Position numbers and translations under genes: made by a program. DNA of 64,000 nucleotides. Origin: an uncultured Flavobacteriaceae bacterium (GTDB taxonomy: Bacteria > Bacteroidota > Bacteroidia > Flavobacteriales > Flavobacteriaceae). Below are positions 1 through 8,330 of the stretch, in pieces. The notes under the pieces are model-generated. The model worked only from the letters and a program-made list of their open reading frames with translations, ran no database searches and had not been told where the DNA came from. Location: the NCBI GenBank assembly GCA_947494325.1, contig CANLUS010000001.1, positions 248,001-312,000 on the forward strand, in the 5' to 3' direction. How positions within the stretch are numbered: position 1 is the stretch's first letter; the number at the start of each line of letters is the position of its first letter.

Positions 1-357
1 GACATCTCTATCGAATGGTTGAGGATGACTTTCTAAGTAAGCATCTATTTCATAGGCATCAACGAAGAGTTCGTCGCCCTCTATTTTTGTAGAAAATTTA
101 TGTAGTACTTCTTTGTTATTATATTCTGAAACACCCGAATCTACACGGTAATCCCAACCATGCACACCACATATAAGGTTATGTCCATCAACGTGACCAT
201 CTGACATTAATGCTCCTCTATGGAGACATCTTCCGTAAAGAACAGAAATATCATTATCAAATTTTACTACAACAAGATCAAGACCATTGACTAAGGCATG
301 TGCTGGTTCTTTATTTTCTAAATCGGAAACTTTCGCAATTACAACAGGGGTTTTCAT
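1..357 (-). CDS. Rieske [2Fe-2S] domain protein, N-terminal part
   Basis: The gene runs off the left edge; 119 N-terminal residues are visible. A Rieske cluster motif is clear: Cys44-x-His46 (RCLHRG) and Cys63-x2-His66 (CGVHGWDY), the ligand pattern for a [2Fe-2S] cluster held by two Cys and two His. The domain begins almost at the N-terminus and there is no signal peptide, so it is probably cytoplasmic. In Bacteroidota, similar N-terminal Rieske domains are found fused to an FMN-binding glutamate-synthase-like domain, but the C-terminus lies outside the window, so the catalytic partner is unknown. It starts 40 bp downstream of the Crp-type regulator on the same strand and may be co-transcribed with it. 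Confidence 0.85.
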   Translation of the reverse strand, partial: MKTPVVIAKVSDLENKEPAHALVNGLDLVVVKFDNDISVLYGRCLHRGALMSDGHVDGHNLICGVHGWDYRVDSGVSEYNNKEVLHKFSTKIEGDELFVDAYEIDAYLESHPQPFDRDV

Positions 358-396
358 AAATATAGTTTGGGTTAGTTTGTTCTTTTATTTTATTAT

Positions 397-1059
397 TTAT
401 TTTGATTCGGTTGAGATAAAATGCACATCATATTCAATACTATTTTCTTTCCGCATCTTACTCAATACGTTGCTAACGGTCTGTCTTGAAGTATTTGTTA
501 GGTTTGCAATTTCTTTGTGCGTAAGCAAATTCTTCGCAATTAATCTTCCATTTTCATTTTTCTCACCAAATTCGTCGAGATAGTCGACTATAAATTCCTT
601 AATTCTTGTGCTACTATCTTTATACAACAAATCATGCAATCGTCGCTCGAGTTTTTTTATTCGTAATCCGTATAATTTTAAAACACCATTTTTTAACGAC
701 TTATGCTTTTCCATCAATTGTTCCATGACGTCAGATTCTATATAACATATAATACAATCTTCTAAAGCATACGCCAATTCTTCTTCTGAATTTTGTTCAT
801 CATAAAGTGCAAGTTCTCCAAATAAATTACCTCTCTTTACAATATACTTCACCGTATTATTTGTGCTATTCACAATTTTTACGGTTCCTTTTTTTAAGAA
901 AAAAATACTCTTTTGGTGTCCTTTTTTTAATTCAATAATTGAATTTTTCTCTATGGTTTCCATTTCTAGAATCTCACATATATTCATCATTGAGATCATA
1001 CCGAGTTTTTTAAAAAGGTTGAATCCTTCTAGAAACCAATATTTTGTAAGTGTCTTCAA
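397..1059 (-). CDS. Crp/Fnr family transcriptional regulator
   Basis: This 220-residue protein has the Crp/Fnr layout: an N-terminal cyclic-nucleotide-binding-type beta-roll (about residues 20-135, with FFLKKGTVKIV and GNLFGELALYDEQ), a dimerisation helix (about 120-155) and a C-terminal winged helix (about 165-215; LTHKEIANLTNTSRQTVSNV is a typical recognition helix-turn-helix). No cluster of N-terminal cysteines of the oxygen-sensing Fnr type is present. The reading frame opens with TTG; the first internal ATG is at residue 20 and would cut into the first helix of the sensor domain, so TTG is preferred. The Rieske gene follows 40 bp downstream. The ligand and targets are not known. Confidence 0.85.
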   Translation of the reverse strand: MKTLTKYWFLEGFNLFKKLGMISMMNICEILEMETIEKNSIIELKKGHQKSIFFLKKGTVKIVNSTNNTVKYIVKRGNLFGELALYDEQNSEEELAYALEDCIICYIESDVMEQLMEKHKSLKNGVLKLYGLRIKKLERRLHDLLYKDSSTRIKEFIVDYLDEFGEKNENGRLIAKNLLTHKEIANLTNTSRQTVSNVLSKMRKENSIEYDVHFISTESK

Positions 1060-1277
1060 AAATTTACGACTTTATCCTATCAAAGATAAATTATTAAGTT
1101 TTTATAAAGTTAGGTTAAATTTTCATTTGTTACTCTAGACGACAAAATGAGAATTTTCTTTAGTTTAATATAGTATTGAGATTGTAGTTTTATGGCATCA
1201 AATTTTAAGAAACTGAGATAATATTTATAAGTCATTTTAGTTAATACATTTATTGTTTGTATTTTACACCAGTTTGA

Positions 1278-1289
1278 TCATTCGAATGA
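1278..1289. promoter_or_regulatory. 12-bp perfect palindrome, possible operator
   Basis: TCATTCGAATGA is a perfect dyad. It lies in the roughly 300-bp divergent gap between the Crp-type regulator and the HD-Pycsar gene, 70 bp before the start of the latter. No good TTG...TAnnTTTG promoter was found in this gap. A role as a regulator-binding site is inference only. Confidence 0.35.
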
Positions 1290-1358
1290 ATAGCAATACT
1301 GTTTGACCGATGTTAAGTGAAATTTATTCTAAATTAGCCCATATTAAATCATATAACT

Positions 1359-2570
1359 ATGAGTACTCTAGTAGCCAAAGCTGAAAATTACGTTGTTCAT
1401 TTTTTAAATAACAATCTTGATACATCATTTGTATACCACAATGTAGCTCATACACAACGTGTCGTTGAAAAAACACAGGAACTTATCGAACATATGCAGA
1501 TAGGGGAAAACGAAGCAGAGCAGTTATTATTGGCAGCTTGGTTTCATGATACTGGATATAGTAAAAGTATAGATGATCATGAGTTAGAAGGTATAAATGT
1601 TGCGACTTCATTTTTAAAAGAACACGAAGCATCTGATGAGACCATTAGTAAAGTGAATGAACTAATATTGGCCACGAAGATGGATCATTTACCTCAGAAT
1701 GATTTAGAAAAAATCATTCGAGACGCTGATTGTTCGCATATTGGAAATAAGAACTTTAGTGACCTGAGTGAATTACTTCGTAATGAATGGGAACTTACAA
1801 AAGAACGAAAACTGAGCGAGGTTGATTGGCTTGATGAAAACATTACTTTTTTAACTGAAAAACATCAGTTTTACACAAGTTTTGCACTTACTAACTGGGG
1901 TAAATCTAAAGGCAAAAATTTAGCACAATTATTGAAAGCCAAAAAGAAATTAAAACAAGAAAATACGAAACTAAAACAGAAAAAAGAGGCACTGGATTTT
2001 AAAAAAAATAAGGTTGAACTCCCCGAAAGAGGTATAGAGACCATGTTTCGTGTTGCACTTCGAAATCATATTACACTAAGTGATATAGCAGATACTAAAG
2101 CAAATATTTTATTATCGGTGAATGCTATTATCATTTCTCTGGCTTTGTCAAATTTGTTACCTAAGTTAGATAATCCTTCCAATCAATACTTAATTTATCC
2201 TACGATTGTTTTTATACTTTTTACTGTGGCCTCTATTATTTTATCAGTATTAGCAACACGACCAAATGTAACCAAAGGAAAATTTACCAAAGAAGATGTC
2301 GAAAATAAGAAGGTGAACTTGTTATTTTTTGGAAATTTCCATCAGATGAAACTCGATGATTTTGAATGGGCGATGGACGAAATGATGAAAGATCGTGACT
2401 ATTTATATGGGTCTTTGACCAAAGATTTATACTTTTTAGGGTTAGTTTTAAATAGAAAATACAACCTATTACGGTTAACGTATACAGTATTCATGATAGG
2501 AATTGTAGCAAGTGTTATTGCATTTGCAATTTCTTTTCATGCCCAAGAAATCACTCCAATAATTAATTAA
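1359..2570 (+). CDS. HD phosphohydrolase fused to Pycsar-type transmembrane effector domain
   Basis: This 403-residue protein has two parts. Residues 1-190 are an HD-family metal phosphohydrolase: His27/His31, the His63-Asp64 pair in WFHDTGYS, and Asp122/Asp124 in RDADCSHIG. A Lys/Glu-rich coiled linker spans about 190-225. Residues 225-400 match the membrane effector domain known from Pycsar antiphage systems (DUF5706-like): a conserved LSDIADTKANILLSVNA segment, two hydrophobic segments near 250-300, and a third near 372-395. In Pycsar a uridylate or cytidylate cyclase makes cCMP or cUMP that triggers membrane damage by the effector. No cyclase is recognisable in this window. HD fusions to this domain recur in Bacteroidota from memory; their function is not established. 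A cyclic nucleotide or nucleotide target for the HD domain is inference. Confidence 0.8.
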   Translation: MSTLVAKAENYVVHFLNNNLDTSFVYHNVAHTQRVVEKTQELIEHMQIGENEAEQLLLAAWFHDTGYSKSIDDHELEGINVATSFLKEHEASDETISKVNELILATKMDHLPQNDLEKIIRDADCSHIGNKNFSDLSELLRNEWELTKERKLSEVDWLDENITFLTEKHQFYTSFALTNWGKSKGKNLAQLLKAKKKLKQENTKLKQKKEALDFKKNKVELPERGIETMFRVALRNHITLSDIADTKANILLSVNAIIISLALSNLLPKLDNPSNQYLIYPTIVFILFTVASIILSVLATRPNVTKGKFTKEDVENKKVNLLFFGNFHQMKLDDFEWAMDEMMKDRDYLYGSLTKDLYFLGLVLNRKYNLLRLTYTVFMIGIVASVIAFAISFHAQEITPIIN

Positions 2571-2574
2571 GAAT

Positions 2575-5019
2575 TTAAGCTTTGATATCTTCAATAAGCT
2601 GATCTATAGTCATTGTCGTTTTTTCATTAAATTCGGCTTTGTATAGAACTTCGACACGCAACGCTTTTAGACCTGAAACTCCTTGCATTTCTTCTAATTC
2701 AAGTTGCTCGACGGCTCCGAGGTATTTTTTTGACTGCAAGTACTTGATATACTTCATATATTCTCTTGCATCTTTACTTTGAGAATAAACGATAGCTATT
2801 TTACCGGGCACCGTCAATCTTTCTGTCGTATCTTTAATATGAGCCTTGTCGATACGTTTTTTTATGATTTCATATCTAATATTGTAGGCTCCGTCAACAT
2901 CAAATTGTTTCTCATCCATTCTAAATTTTATCGATAGGGAATTATTATGTACTAATATTAAAGAAGCTATTTCTAATTTGTTCTCTAAACTATCTTTTAA
3001 TTTGTATGCGATGTTCTCCATTTCACACATCATTTGCAACTGCCATAAGCGGAGGTTATGCAAATAAAGCTCATCAAATTCTCTGCTCTTCACCAATGAT
3101 TGTCCGATATACATGTTATACTCAACACCGTCTGTTTTATAACGTTCAAAATAATGCGGGAACATTGCTTGTGCTTCTTCTTGTTTTTTATCAAGATAAT
3201 TCGCGAGTTTATCATTCAAGATAGTTACACTCTCTTCGTAAGCCTTTCTTTGTTCATAAACAACATGTAAGTTTTTATCTAAACTAGCCATGTATACTTC
3301 CACTATTTTCTCTAATTCATCATCTAAGCCCTTGACGTGATTAAAAACCGGATAAATATCTCTTTTTAAGAAATCTAAAATCCCTATTTCATCACCAGCA
3401 TTTAGGCCTTTTTTTACAGCTAGCAGATATTCTTCTACTCTAAACATTAATTCTTCGTAGATCGGCATTTTCTCTGCATCACAAGCTTTGCTCAATACGT
3501 CAACTGCCAAATTAAGCTGCTTCACTAAGTCCTCTTTTATGGCAATGTTTCGTGCCAAAGAAGATCCTTTAATGTCAGACTGCCCATATAGTGGGTACAC
3601 TTCTTTAAAAACTATATCATCTGGTTTGGGTACGTCTAGGCCATGAAAACTATCGTTATGATATTTTTCGGCTGCCTCATAAAAACGCCATTTTACTGTT
3701 GGGTGAATCGTGGTATAATGCTCTTGTATAGTAGCCTCTAAAATATTTTGGTGTTCTTCTGAAGATCGCTTTACTGCAGCTTTAAAAACCGGAATAATAT
3801 CTTTTAACTTACTTTGGGTAACCGAGTTTAATTCATATGGTCTCGGAGAAGCAATTTCTAATAAGGCCAGGTCATTATTCTCGGTGGCCTTAATTGGCAC
3901 CAAAATAATACTCTGAATTCCTTTTGATTTCAAGTTCTGATAAAAAGGATTATAATTAGTTTCTACTCCGTATTTTTCAACGTCTGAAATCGTAATTAAT
4001 TCATGTTTATTAAAAACACTATCGGTAATACCTCCACAAAAATATTCGGCACAATTAATATGCATATTATTTGTTAAAATAAGACTATCTGATTTTTTTA
4101 TGGTTGTATCACACAGTTTTACGTTAACTGCATCAAAAATTGAGAATCCTAGCTTTAAATCTTTGATATTGAAAAATTCTCTCAAATTTTGTTGCATATC
4201 TTCAATAAGATTTTCGTCTTGACGCAACAAATTCTCTTTTATTGATGAGAGCGTTTCATCAGTAGTGACATCGAAAAGAGTCATCAACCCAAAGCCTTTA
4301 AAGATATAACTGTTTGGAGGGAACTTTTCTTTCCAAACTTCAATATTATCTAAATTATCAAGTAATAGTTTAAAATCTTCTTCTGTAATCTCGGGCGCAT
4401 CCTTTGTAGGTGAAATTTCCATAAAATCACCATTAAAAGCAACTCTATAGTGTTTTGTTATTCCAAGGTTTTTGTCTGGAATATCAAAAAAATATGGCCT
4501 TTTAAAATCAACACTAAATCCGTGACACATATTCAAAATAACCATACAAGTATTGACATACAAATCATCATCTTCCATATTTCTTATGTCAAATTCGTAG
4601 TCATCCGTTGCATTATTCAGAATGTTTTTAAATCGTTCTGATATTTTAAACTGTACAAATGAGAACGGGATACTTGCGGCTTTAATTTCGTTTAGCTGTA
4701 GGGCTTCAGGAAAAAGAGGAGCGAGCATAGCATCGATGATTTCAGCATGCTTATCTAAAAGTGAATAATCATCAAAGCCCTCTATTAACTCAGGATATTT
4801 TTCAATCTCATTTAACAATCCTTTAGCCGCATTATGAAAAGGATGTTTCTTATCAAGGGCATACTTTTTATACCCCTCATAAACCTTCTTAAAACTTACA
4901 TGTAATTGTAACGGAAGTTCTGAATTATCTAAGCGATTTGAATGTTTTAAATACATAATACTGGGGCTTTGACTTACTAAAATACGAAATAGTTCAGTAT
5001 TAGTCGTAAATGTTAACAA
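2575..5019 (-). CDS. Large GAF-type domain protein of unknown function
   Basis: This 814-residue cytoplasmic protein has no signal peptide or membrane segment. The middle (about residues 290-430) reads like a GAF sensor domain, ending in IILVPIKATENNDLALLEIA. The second half is mostly helical and charged. Around residue 490 the segment VYPLYGQSDIKGSS resembles the first metal-binding motif (DIxGF/S) of class III nucleotide cyclases, but I see no matching second aspartate motif, so an active cyclase is not supported. The gene is convergent with the HD-Pycsar gene, with only 4 bp between stop codons. Similar proteins in flavobacteria are usually labelled just GAF domain-containing. Substrate and partner are unknown. 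Confidence 0.65.
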   Translation of the reverse strand: MLTFTTNTELFRILVSQSPSIMYLKHSNRLDNSELPLQLHVSFKKVYEGYKKYALDKKHPFHNAAKGLLNEIEKYPELIEGFDDYSLLDKHAEIIDAMLAPLFPEALQLNEIKAASIPFSFVQFKISERFKNILNNATDDYEFDIRNMEDDDLYVNTCMVILNMCHGFSVDFKRPYFFDIPDKNLGITKHYRVAFNGDFMEISPTKDAPEITEEDFKLLLDNLDNIEVWKEKFPPNSYIFKGFGLMTLFDVTTDETLSSIKENLLRQDENLIEDMQQNLREFFNIKDLKLGFSIFDAVNVKLCDTTIKKSDSLILTNNMHINCAEYFCGGITDSVFNKHELITISDVEKYGVETNYNPFYQNLKSKGIQSIILVPIKATENNDLALLEIASPRPYELNSVTQSKLKDIIPVFKAAVKRSSEEHQNILEATIQEHYTTIHPTVKWRFYEAAEKYHNDSFHGLDVPKPDDIVFKEVYPLYGQSDIKGSSLARNIAIKEDLVKQLNLAVDVLSKACDAEKMPIYEELMFRVEEYLLAVKKGLNAGDEIGILDFLKRDIYPVFNHVKGLDDELEKIVEVYMASLDKNLHVVYEQRKAYEESVTILNDKLANYLDKKQEEAQAMFPHYFERYKTDGVEYNMYIGQSLVKSREFDELYLHNLRLWQLQMMCEMENIAYKLKDSLENKLEIASLILVHNNSLSIKFRMDEKQFDVDGAYNIRYEIIKKRIDKAHIKDTTERLTVPGKIAIVYSQSKDAREYMKYIKYLQSKKYLGAVEQLELEEMQGVSGLKALRVEVLYKAEFNEKTTMTIDQLIEDIKA

Positions 5020-5055
5020 AAGTTAACATCCAAAGGAAATCTTTTTTACTGAAAT

Positions 5056-6255
5056 TTAAGCGAGGATTTTTGTTGATATTCTGTTACTGGCGATTCGAGA
5101 AGAAATATATCCCAAAATGGTAATTGTACACACCACAATTATAACATTTACTACTCTAAACTCAACGGGGTAGGCTAAGGTCGGTGTGATCATGATTAAA
5201 CCAAATTTCTGTTGAAGTAGTACAAATATTATTGCAAGGGTCAAACCAATTGCCAGACCTATTACAGTTAGCAAAAAACCTTGAAAAATAAATACCCGAC
5301 GAATCTCTTTAATTGTAGCACCAACGCTAAACAAGGTTTTTAGATTTTCTCGTTTATCTAATATCATCATTACAATAGCACCGATAACATTAAACAATGC
5401 AATTACAAGTATTAAGGTGAATACCAAATAAGACACAATATTCTCGGTGTTAATCATTTTATAAAAAACAGCATTTAATTCTTTTCGCGTCTCCACTTTA
5501 AATTGTTTACCCAATTGTGTTTCTAAATAGGATACCGTTTTCTTAAGGTTTTCATCATTGCTTAATTTTAATTCTACCGCGGTGATTCTATTAGGATCGT
5601 ATTTAAGCAACTGCTGTGCCATAGCAAGATTTGAAAAAACATATTTAGAATCTAGATCTTCCGTCAGCTTAAATATTCCTACAGGTTGTAAATTAATTTG
5701 ATTGAATGCGGTTTTCGGATTATTAATATATCCTTTACCAGGCTTGGGTACGCCTACCTTCAAGGTCTCTTCAGTATCATATGTTCCTAATGAAAGTATT
5801 CTAGAAACTCCCTCACCAATGACGGCAGAATTCATATATTCTGTGGTAAGCCAATTACCAAAATACACTGCAGTATCCATATTATTTACTAACAAATAAT
5901 TAGCATCAATTCCCTTAATAACAGCGATGTGCTGTTTTTCTCGATAATTAAAGAAAGCCTTTTCTTCTATAACTTTAGAGAAATGAGCAATCTTTTCATC
6001 TTTTAGCGAAGTTGCTATTGAGTCCGTAAACAGAAAGGATTTTCCCTTTACCGATGAAATTTTTAGGTCAGGGTCAGAAACTCTAATAAAATCTAAACTA
6101 AAACTCTTTAAGCCCGAAAAAACGGAAAGCACTATAAACAAGGCCATTGCGCTTACTATAACACCAACTGTTGCAATAAGCGTAATAATATTGATAGCAT
6201 TATTACTACTTTTTGAAAATAAATATCGTTTTGCTATGTACAGCGGAAAGTTCAA
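5056..6255 (-). CDS. Lipoprotein-releasing type ABC transporter permease (LolC/LolE family)
   Basis: This 399-residue inner-membrane protein has the MacB/FtsX-like topology: one N-terminal transmembrane helix (about 25-50), a large periplasmic domain (about 55-265) and three C-terminal helices (about 275-390). The N-terminal FPLYIAKRYLFSKSSNN and the following AINIIT are typical of the LolC/LolE permeases that extract outer-membrane lipoproteins with the ATPase LolD. The ATPase is not in this window. The start is TTG, one base after the rbfA stop, so it is co-transcribed and probably translationally coupled to rbfA. Confidence 0.85.
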   Translation of the reverse strand: MNFPLYIAKRYLFSKSSNNAINIITLIATVGVIVSAMALFIVLSVFSGLKSFSLDFIRVSDPDLKISSVKGKSFLFTDSIATSLKDEKIAHFSKVIEEKAFFNYREKQHIAVIKGIDANYLLVNNMDTAVYFGNWLTTEYMNSAVIGEGVSRILSLGTYDTEETLKVGVPKPGKGYINNPKTAFNQINLQPVGIFKLTEDLDSKYVFSNLAMAQQLLKYDPNRITAVELKLSNDENLKKTVSYLETQLGKQFKVETRKELNAVFYKMINTENIVSYLVFTLILVIALFNVIGAIVMMILDKRENLKTLFSVGATIKEIRRVFIFQGFLLTVIGLAIGLTLAIIFVLLQQKFGLIMITPTLAYPVEFRVVNVIIVVCTITILGYISSRIASNRISTKILA

Positions 6256-6256
6256 C

Positions 6257-6649
6257 TTATAGTTTACGCCTTTTAGGTAATATATCTGGGTTTTTTATAG
6301 GATCTTCATCCCTACCTTTTAAAGAGGCATCAATATTTTCAATATAATCTAAAGAGTCATCCAAAAAAAACGTCAATCCGGGCACCCTCCTAAGCTGATT
6401 TTTAGTACGTTGCGATAATTCATGACGTATTAAAGGAGCGTTCGACTTAATACCTTCTAATAGTTCATCTTTCTTATCATTAGGAAAGATACTCAGAAAC
6501 ACTTTAGCCTGCGATAAATCTGAAGTGACTTGAACTTTCGTCACTGAAATGATCACTCCCTTAGCTCCATTTCTAGCAGCAGTTTGTAACACATCAACCA
6601 GATCTTTTTGTAAAACACCAGCTATCTTTTTTTGTCTATTCGTTTCCAT
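6257..6649 (-). CDS. rbfA: Ribosome-binding factor A
   Basis: This 130-residue protein has the RbfA KH-like fold: METNRQKKIAGVLQKDL at the N-terminus, a central VISVTKVQVTSDLSQAKVFL strand-helix, and LRRVPGLTFFLDDSLD near the end. RbfA helps 16S rRNA 5'-end maturation and 30S assembly, especially in the cold. The ATG at 6649 was chosen because an open frame extends further upstream but without family-like sequence. It leads an operon with the Lol-type permease and is divergent from the methylmalonyl-CoA epimerase gene. Confidence 0.92.
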   Translation of the reverse strand: METNRQKKIAGVLQKDLVDVLQTAARNGAKGVIISVTKVQVTSDLSQAKVFLSIFPNDKKDELLEGIKSNAPLIRHELSQRTKNQLRRVPGLTFFLDDSLDYIENIDASLKGRDEDPIKNPDILPKRRKL

Positions 6650-6714
6650 GGTACAAAAATACATTAAAATTGCTTCTAGACCATTTGAAAATAGAATAAC
6701 TCGACTAAATTCTA

Positions 6715-6722
6715 TATTTTTG
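6715..6722 (+). promoter_or_regulatory. -7 promoter element for methylmalonyl-CoA epimerase gene
   Basis: TATTTTTG fits the Bacteroidota -7 consensus TAnnTTTG, 29 bp upstream of the start codon at 6752. The -33 TTG at the preferred spacing is not evident, so strength is uncertain. Confidence 0.4.
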
Positions 6723-6751
6723 AACTGACATGTGACAAGAAATCTATCCGA

Positions 6752-7159
6752 ATGAAAAAGATTGAACATATTGGTATTGCTGTGAAAAGTATTGAGGATT
6801 CTAATTTACTTTTTGAAAAATTATTGGGTAAAGCTCATTACAAAATCGAAAATGTTGAAAGTGAAGGCGTAAAAACTTCTTTTTTTAAATCTGGACCTAA
6901 TAAAATTGAATTATTAGAAGCTACGAGCGAGGATAGTCCAATTGCAAAATTTATAGAAAAAAAGGGAGAAGGCATTCACCATATCGCCTTTGCAGTGAGT
7001 GATATCCGAAAAGAAATAAAGCGTTTAAAACAAGAAGGGTTTAATGTGCTTAATGAGATTCCAAAAAAGGGTGCTGACAATAAATTGGTTGCCTTTTTAC
7101 ACCCCAAAACTACGAATGGTGTTTTGATTGAATTGTGCCAAGAAATTGATGATAAATAA
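6752..7159 (+). CDS. mce: Methylmalonyl-CoA epimerase
   Basis: This 135-residue protein has the paired beta-alpha-beta-beta-beta modules of the vicinal oxygen chelate (glyoxalase) superfamily. Metal-ligand positions are visible: His7 in IEHIGIAV, the first-module Glu in NKIELLE, His in GIHHIAFAV, and the final Glu in GVLIELCQ. It interconverts (2S)- and (2R)-methylmalonyl-CoA in the propionyl-CoA/succinyl-CoA route. The mutase is not in this window. ftsX follows 33 bp later; the two may share transcription. Confidence 0.9.
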   Translation: MKKIEHIGIAVKSIEDSNLLFEKLLGKAHYKIENVESEGVKTSFFKSGPNKIELLEATSEDSPIAKFIEKKGEGIHHIAFAVSDIRKEIKRLKQEGFNVLNEIPKKGADNKLVAFLHPKTTNGVLIELCQEIDDK

Positions 7160-7192
7160 GTATATTGCCACTTTATTTTATCAAACGATTTA

Positions 7193-8080
7193 ATGAGTAG
7201 TTCATTCGAAAAATATCAAAAAAGACGCCTTCGTTCTTCCTATTTCTCTGTCGTAATGAGTATTGCTTTTGTGTTATTTCTATTAGGCTTACTTGGCTTA
7301 CTTGTGCTAAACACTAAAAATGTTTCTGATTATTTTAAGGAGCAGGCCTCTATTACCATATTTTTAAATGACGATGTAGAAAAGGCAAATATTGCGGCTT
7401 TTGAGAAAAGTTTAAATACTAAAGAATATACGAAAGCTACAAAGTACATTTCTAAGGAAGAAGCCGCAGAGATCGTTAAGGAACAAAATGGCGAAGATTT
7501 TATGGAATTCGTGGGGTATAATCCTTTAAAAAATTCTGTAGAATTATACATAAATGCAGATTTCGTGAATTCTCAAGAAATGGATAAAATTCAACAATCT
7601 TTAGAGAACAACAGCTATGTGTTTGAAGTTTCTTATAATAAATCTCTAATAGACCTTCTCACGCAAAATGTTAGACGCATAAGTTTATGGGTTCTCTTTT
7701 TTAGTGCTTTATTTTCCATTATAGCCATGCTTCTTATTAATAATTCGATACGATTATCAGTTTATGCCAAACGTTTTACAATTAAAACGATGCAAATGGT
7801 AGGAGCAACCAAGCGATTTATTCGAAAACCTTTTATTTTTAGCAGTATTAAACTTGGTTTTTTCGGGTCTGTCGTTGCCCTTATAGGCTTAGCAGTTACC
7901 ATATATTATTTAAACGAATATTTTCCAGAATTAGGGTTGCTTGACTCGGATAATGATAAAATAGTATTGGGAATACTTTTTGGAAGTGTATTTTTAATCG
8001 GAATTATTATTACCTGGCTGAGCGCATTTTTTGCCACTCAGCGCTTTTTAAATCTTAGAACGGACGAATTATATTATTAA
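7193..8080 (+). CDS. ftsX: Cell division protein FtsX
   Basis: This 295-residue inner-membrane protein has the FtsX plan: a short cytoplasmic N-terminus (RRLRSSYFSV), one membrane helix (about 20-42), an extracytoplasmic domain (about 45-150), and three C-terminal helices (about 165-285), with ATKRFIRKPFIFSSIKLG as the cytoplasmic loop. With FtsE it couples division to peptidoglycan hydrolase activation. FtsE is not adjacent here, as is common in Bacteroidota. It is the first gene of the tight ftsX-DUF3098-uppP-truB group. Confidence 0.92.
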   Translation: MSSSFEKYQKRRLRSSYFSVVMSIAFVLFLLGLLGLLVLNTKNVSDYFKEQASITIFLNDDVEKANIAAFEKSLNTKEYTKATKYISKEEAAEIVKEQNGEDFMEFVGYNPLKNSVELYINADFVNSQEMDKIQQSLENNSYVFEVSYNKSLIDLLTQNVRRISLWVLFFSALFSIIAMLLINNSIRLSVYAKRFTIKTMQMVGATKRFIRKPFIFSSIKLGFFGSVVALIGLAVTIYYLNEYFPELGLLDSDNDKIVLGILFGSVFLIGIIITWLSAFFATQRFLNLRTDELYY

Positions 8081-8081
8081 A

Positions 8082-8327
8082 ATGACAAAACAAGAAGAAA
8101 AATCGAAAGAAGAGTTTTTATTTGGAAAACGTAATTACGGAATCATGCTCATTGGTTTAGTTGTTATTGCCATAGGTTTTATTTTAATGGCCGGTGGCGG
8201 CAGTGAAGATCCAGCAGTTTTTAATGATGAAATTTACAATTTCAGACGTATTCGTTTGGCGCCAACCTTGGTAATCATTGGTTTGATCATTGAAATTTAC
8301 GCTATCCTAGCTAATCCGAAAAAATAA
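8082..8327 (+). CDS. DUF3098 family small membrane protein
   Basis: This 81-residue protein has a charged N-terminus and two membrane helices (about 20-38 and 58-78) around a short loop with GGGSEDPAVFNDEIYNFRR. The sequence and its position between ftsX and uppP match the DUF3098 family of Bacteroidota, whose function is unknown. It starts one base after the ftsX stop and is separated from uppP by 3 bp. The conserved position suggests a cell-envelope role; this is inference. Confidence 0.85.
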   Translation: MTKQEEKSKEEFLFGKRNYGIMLIGLVVIAIGFILMAGGGSEDPAVFNDEIYNFRRIRLAPTLVIIGLIIEIYAILANPKK

Positions 8328-8330
8328 TTA

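Noticed and set aside
2575-5019. Active class III nucleotide cyclase in the GAF-type protein
   Set aside because: Only the DIKGSS segment resembles a cyclase motif; the second metal-binding aspartate and the substrate-binding residues were not found.
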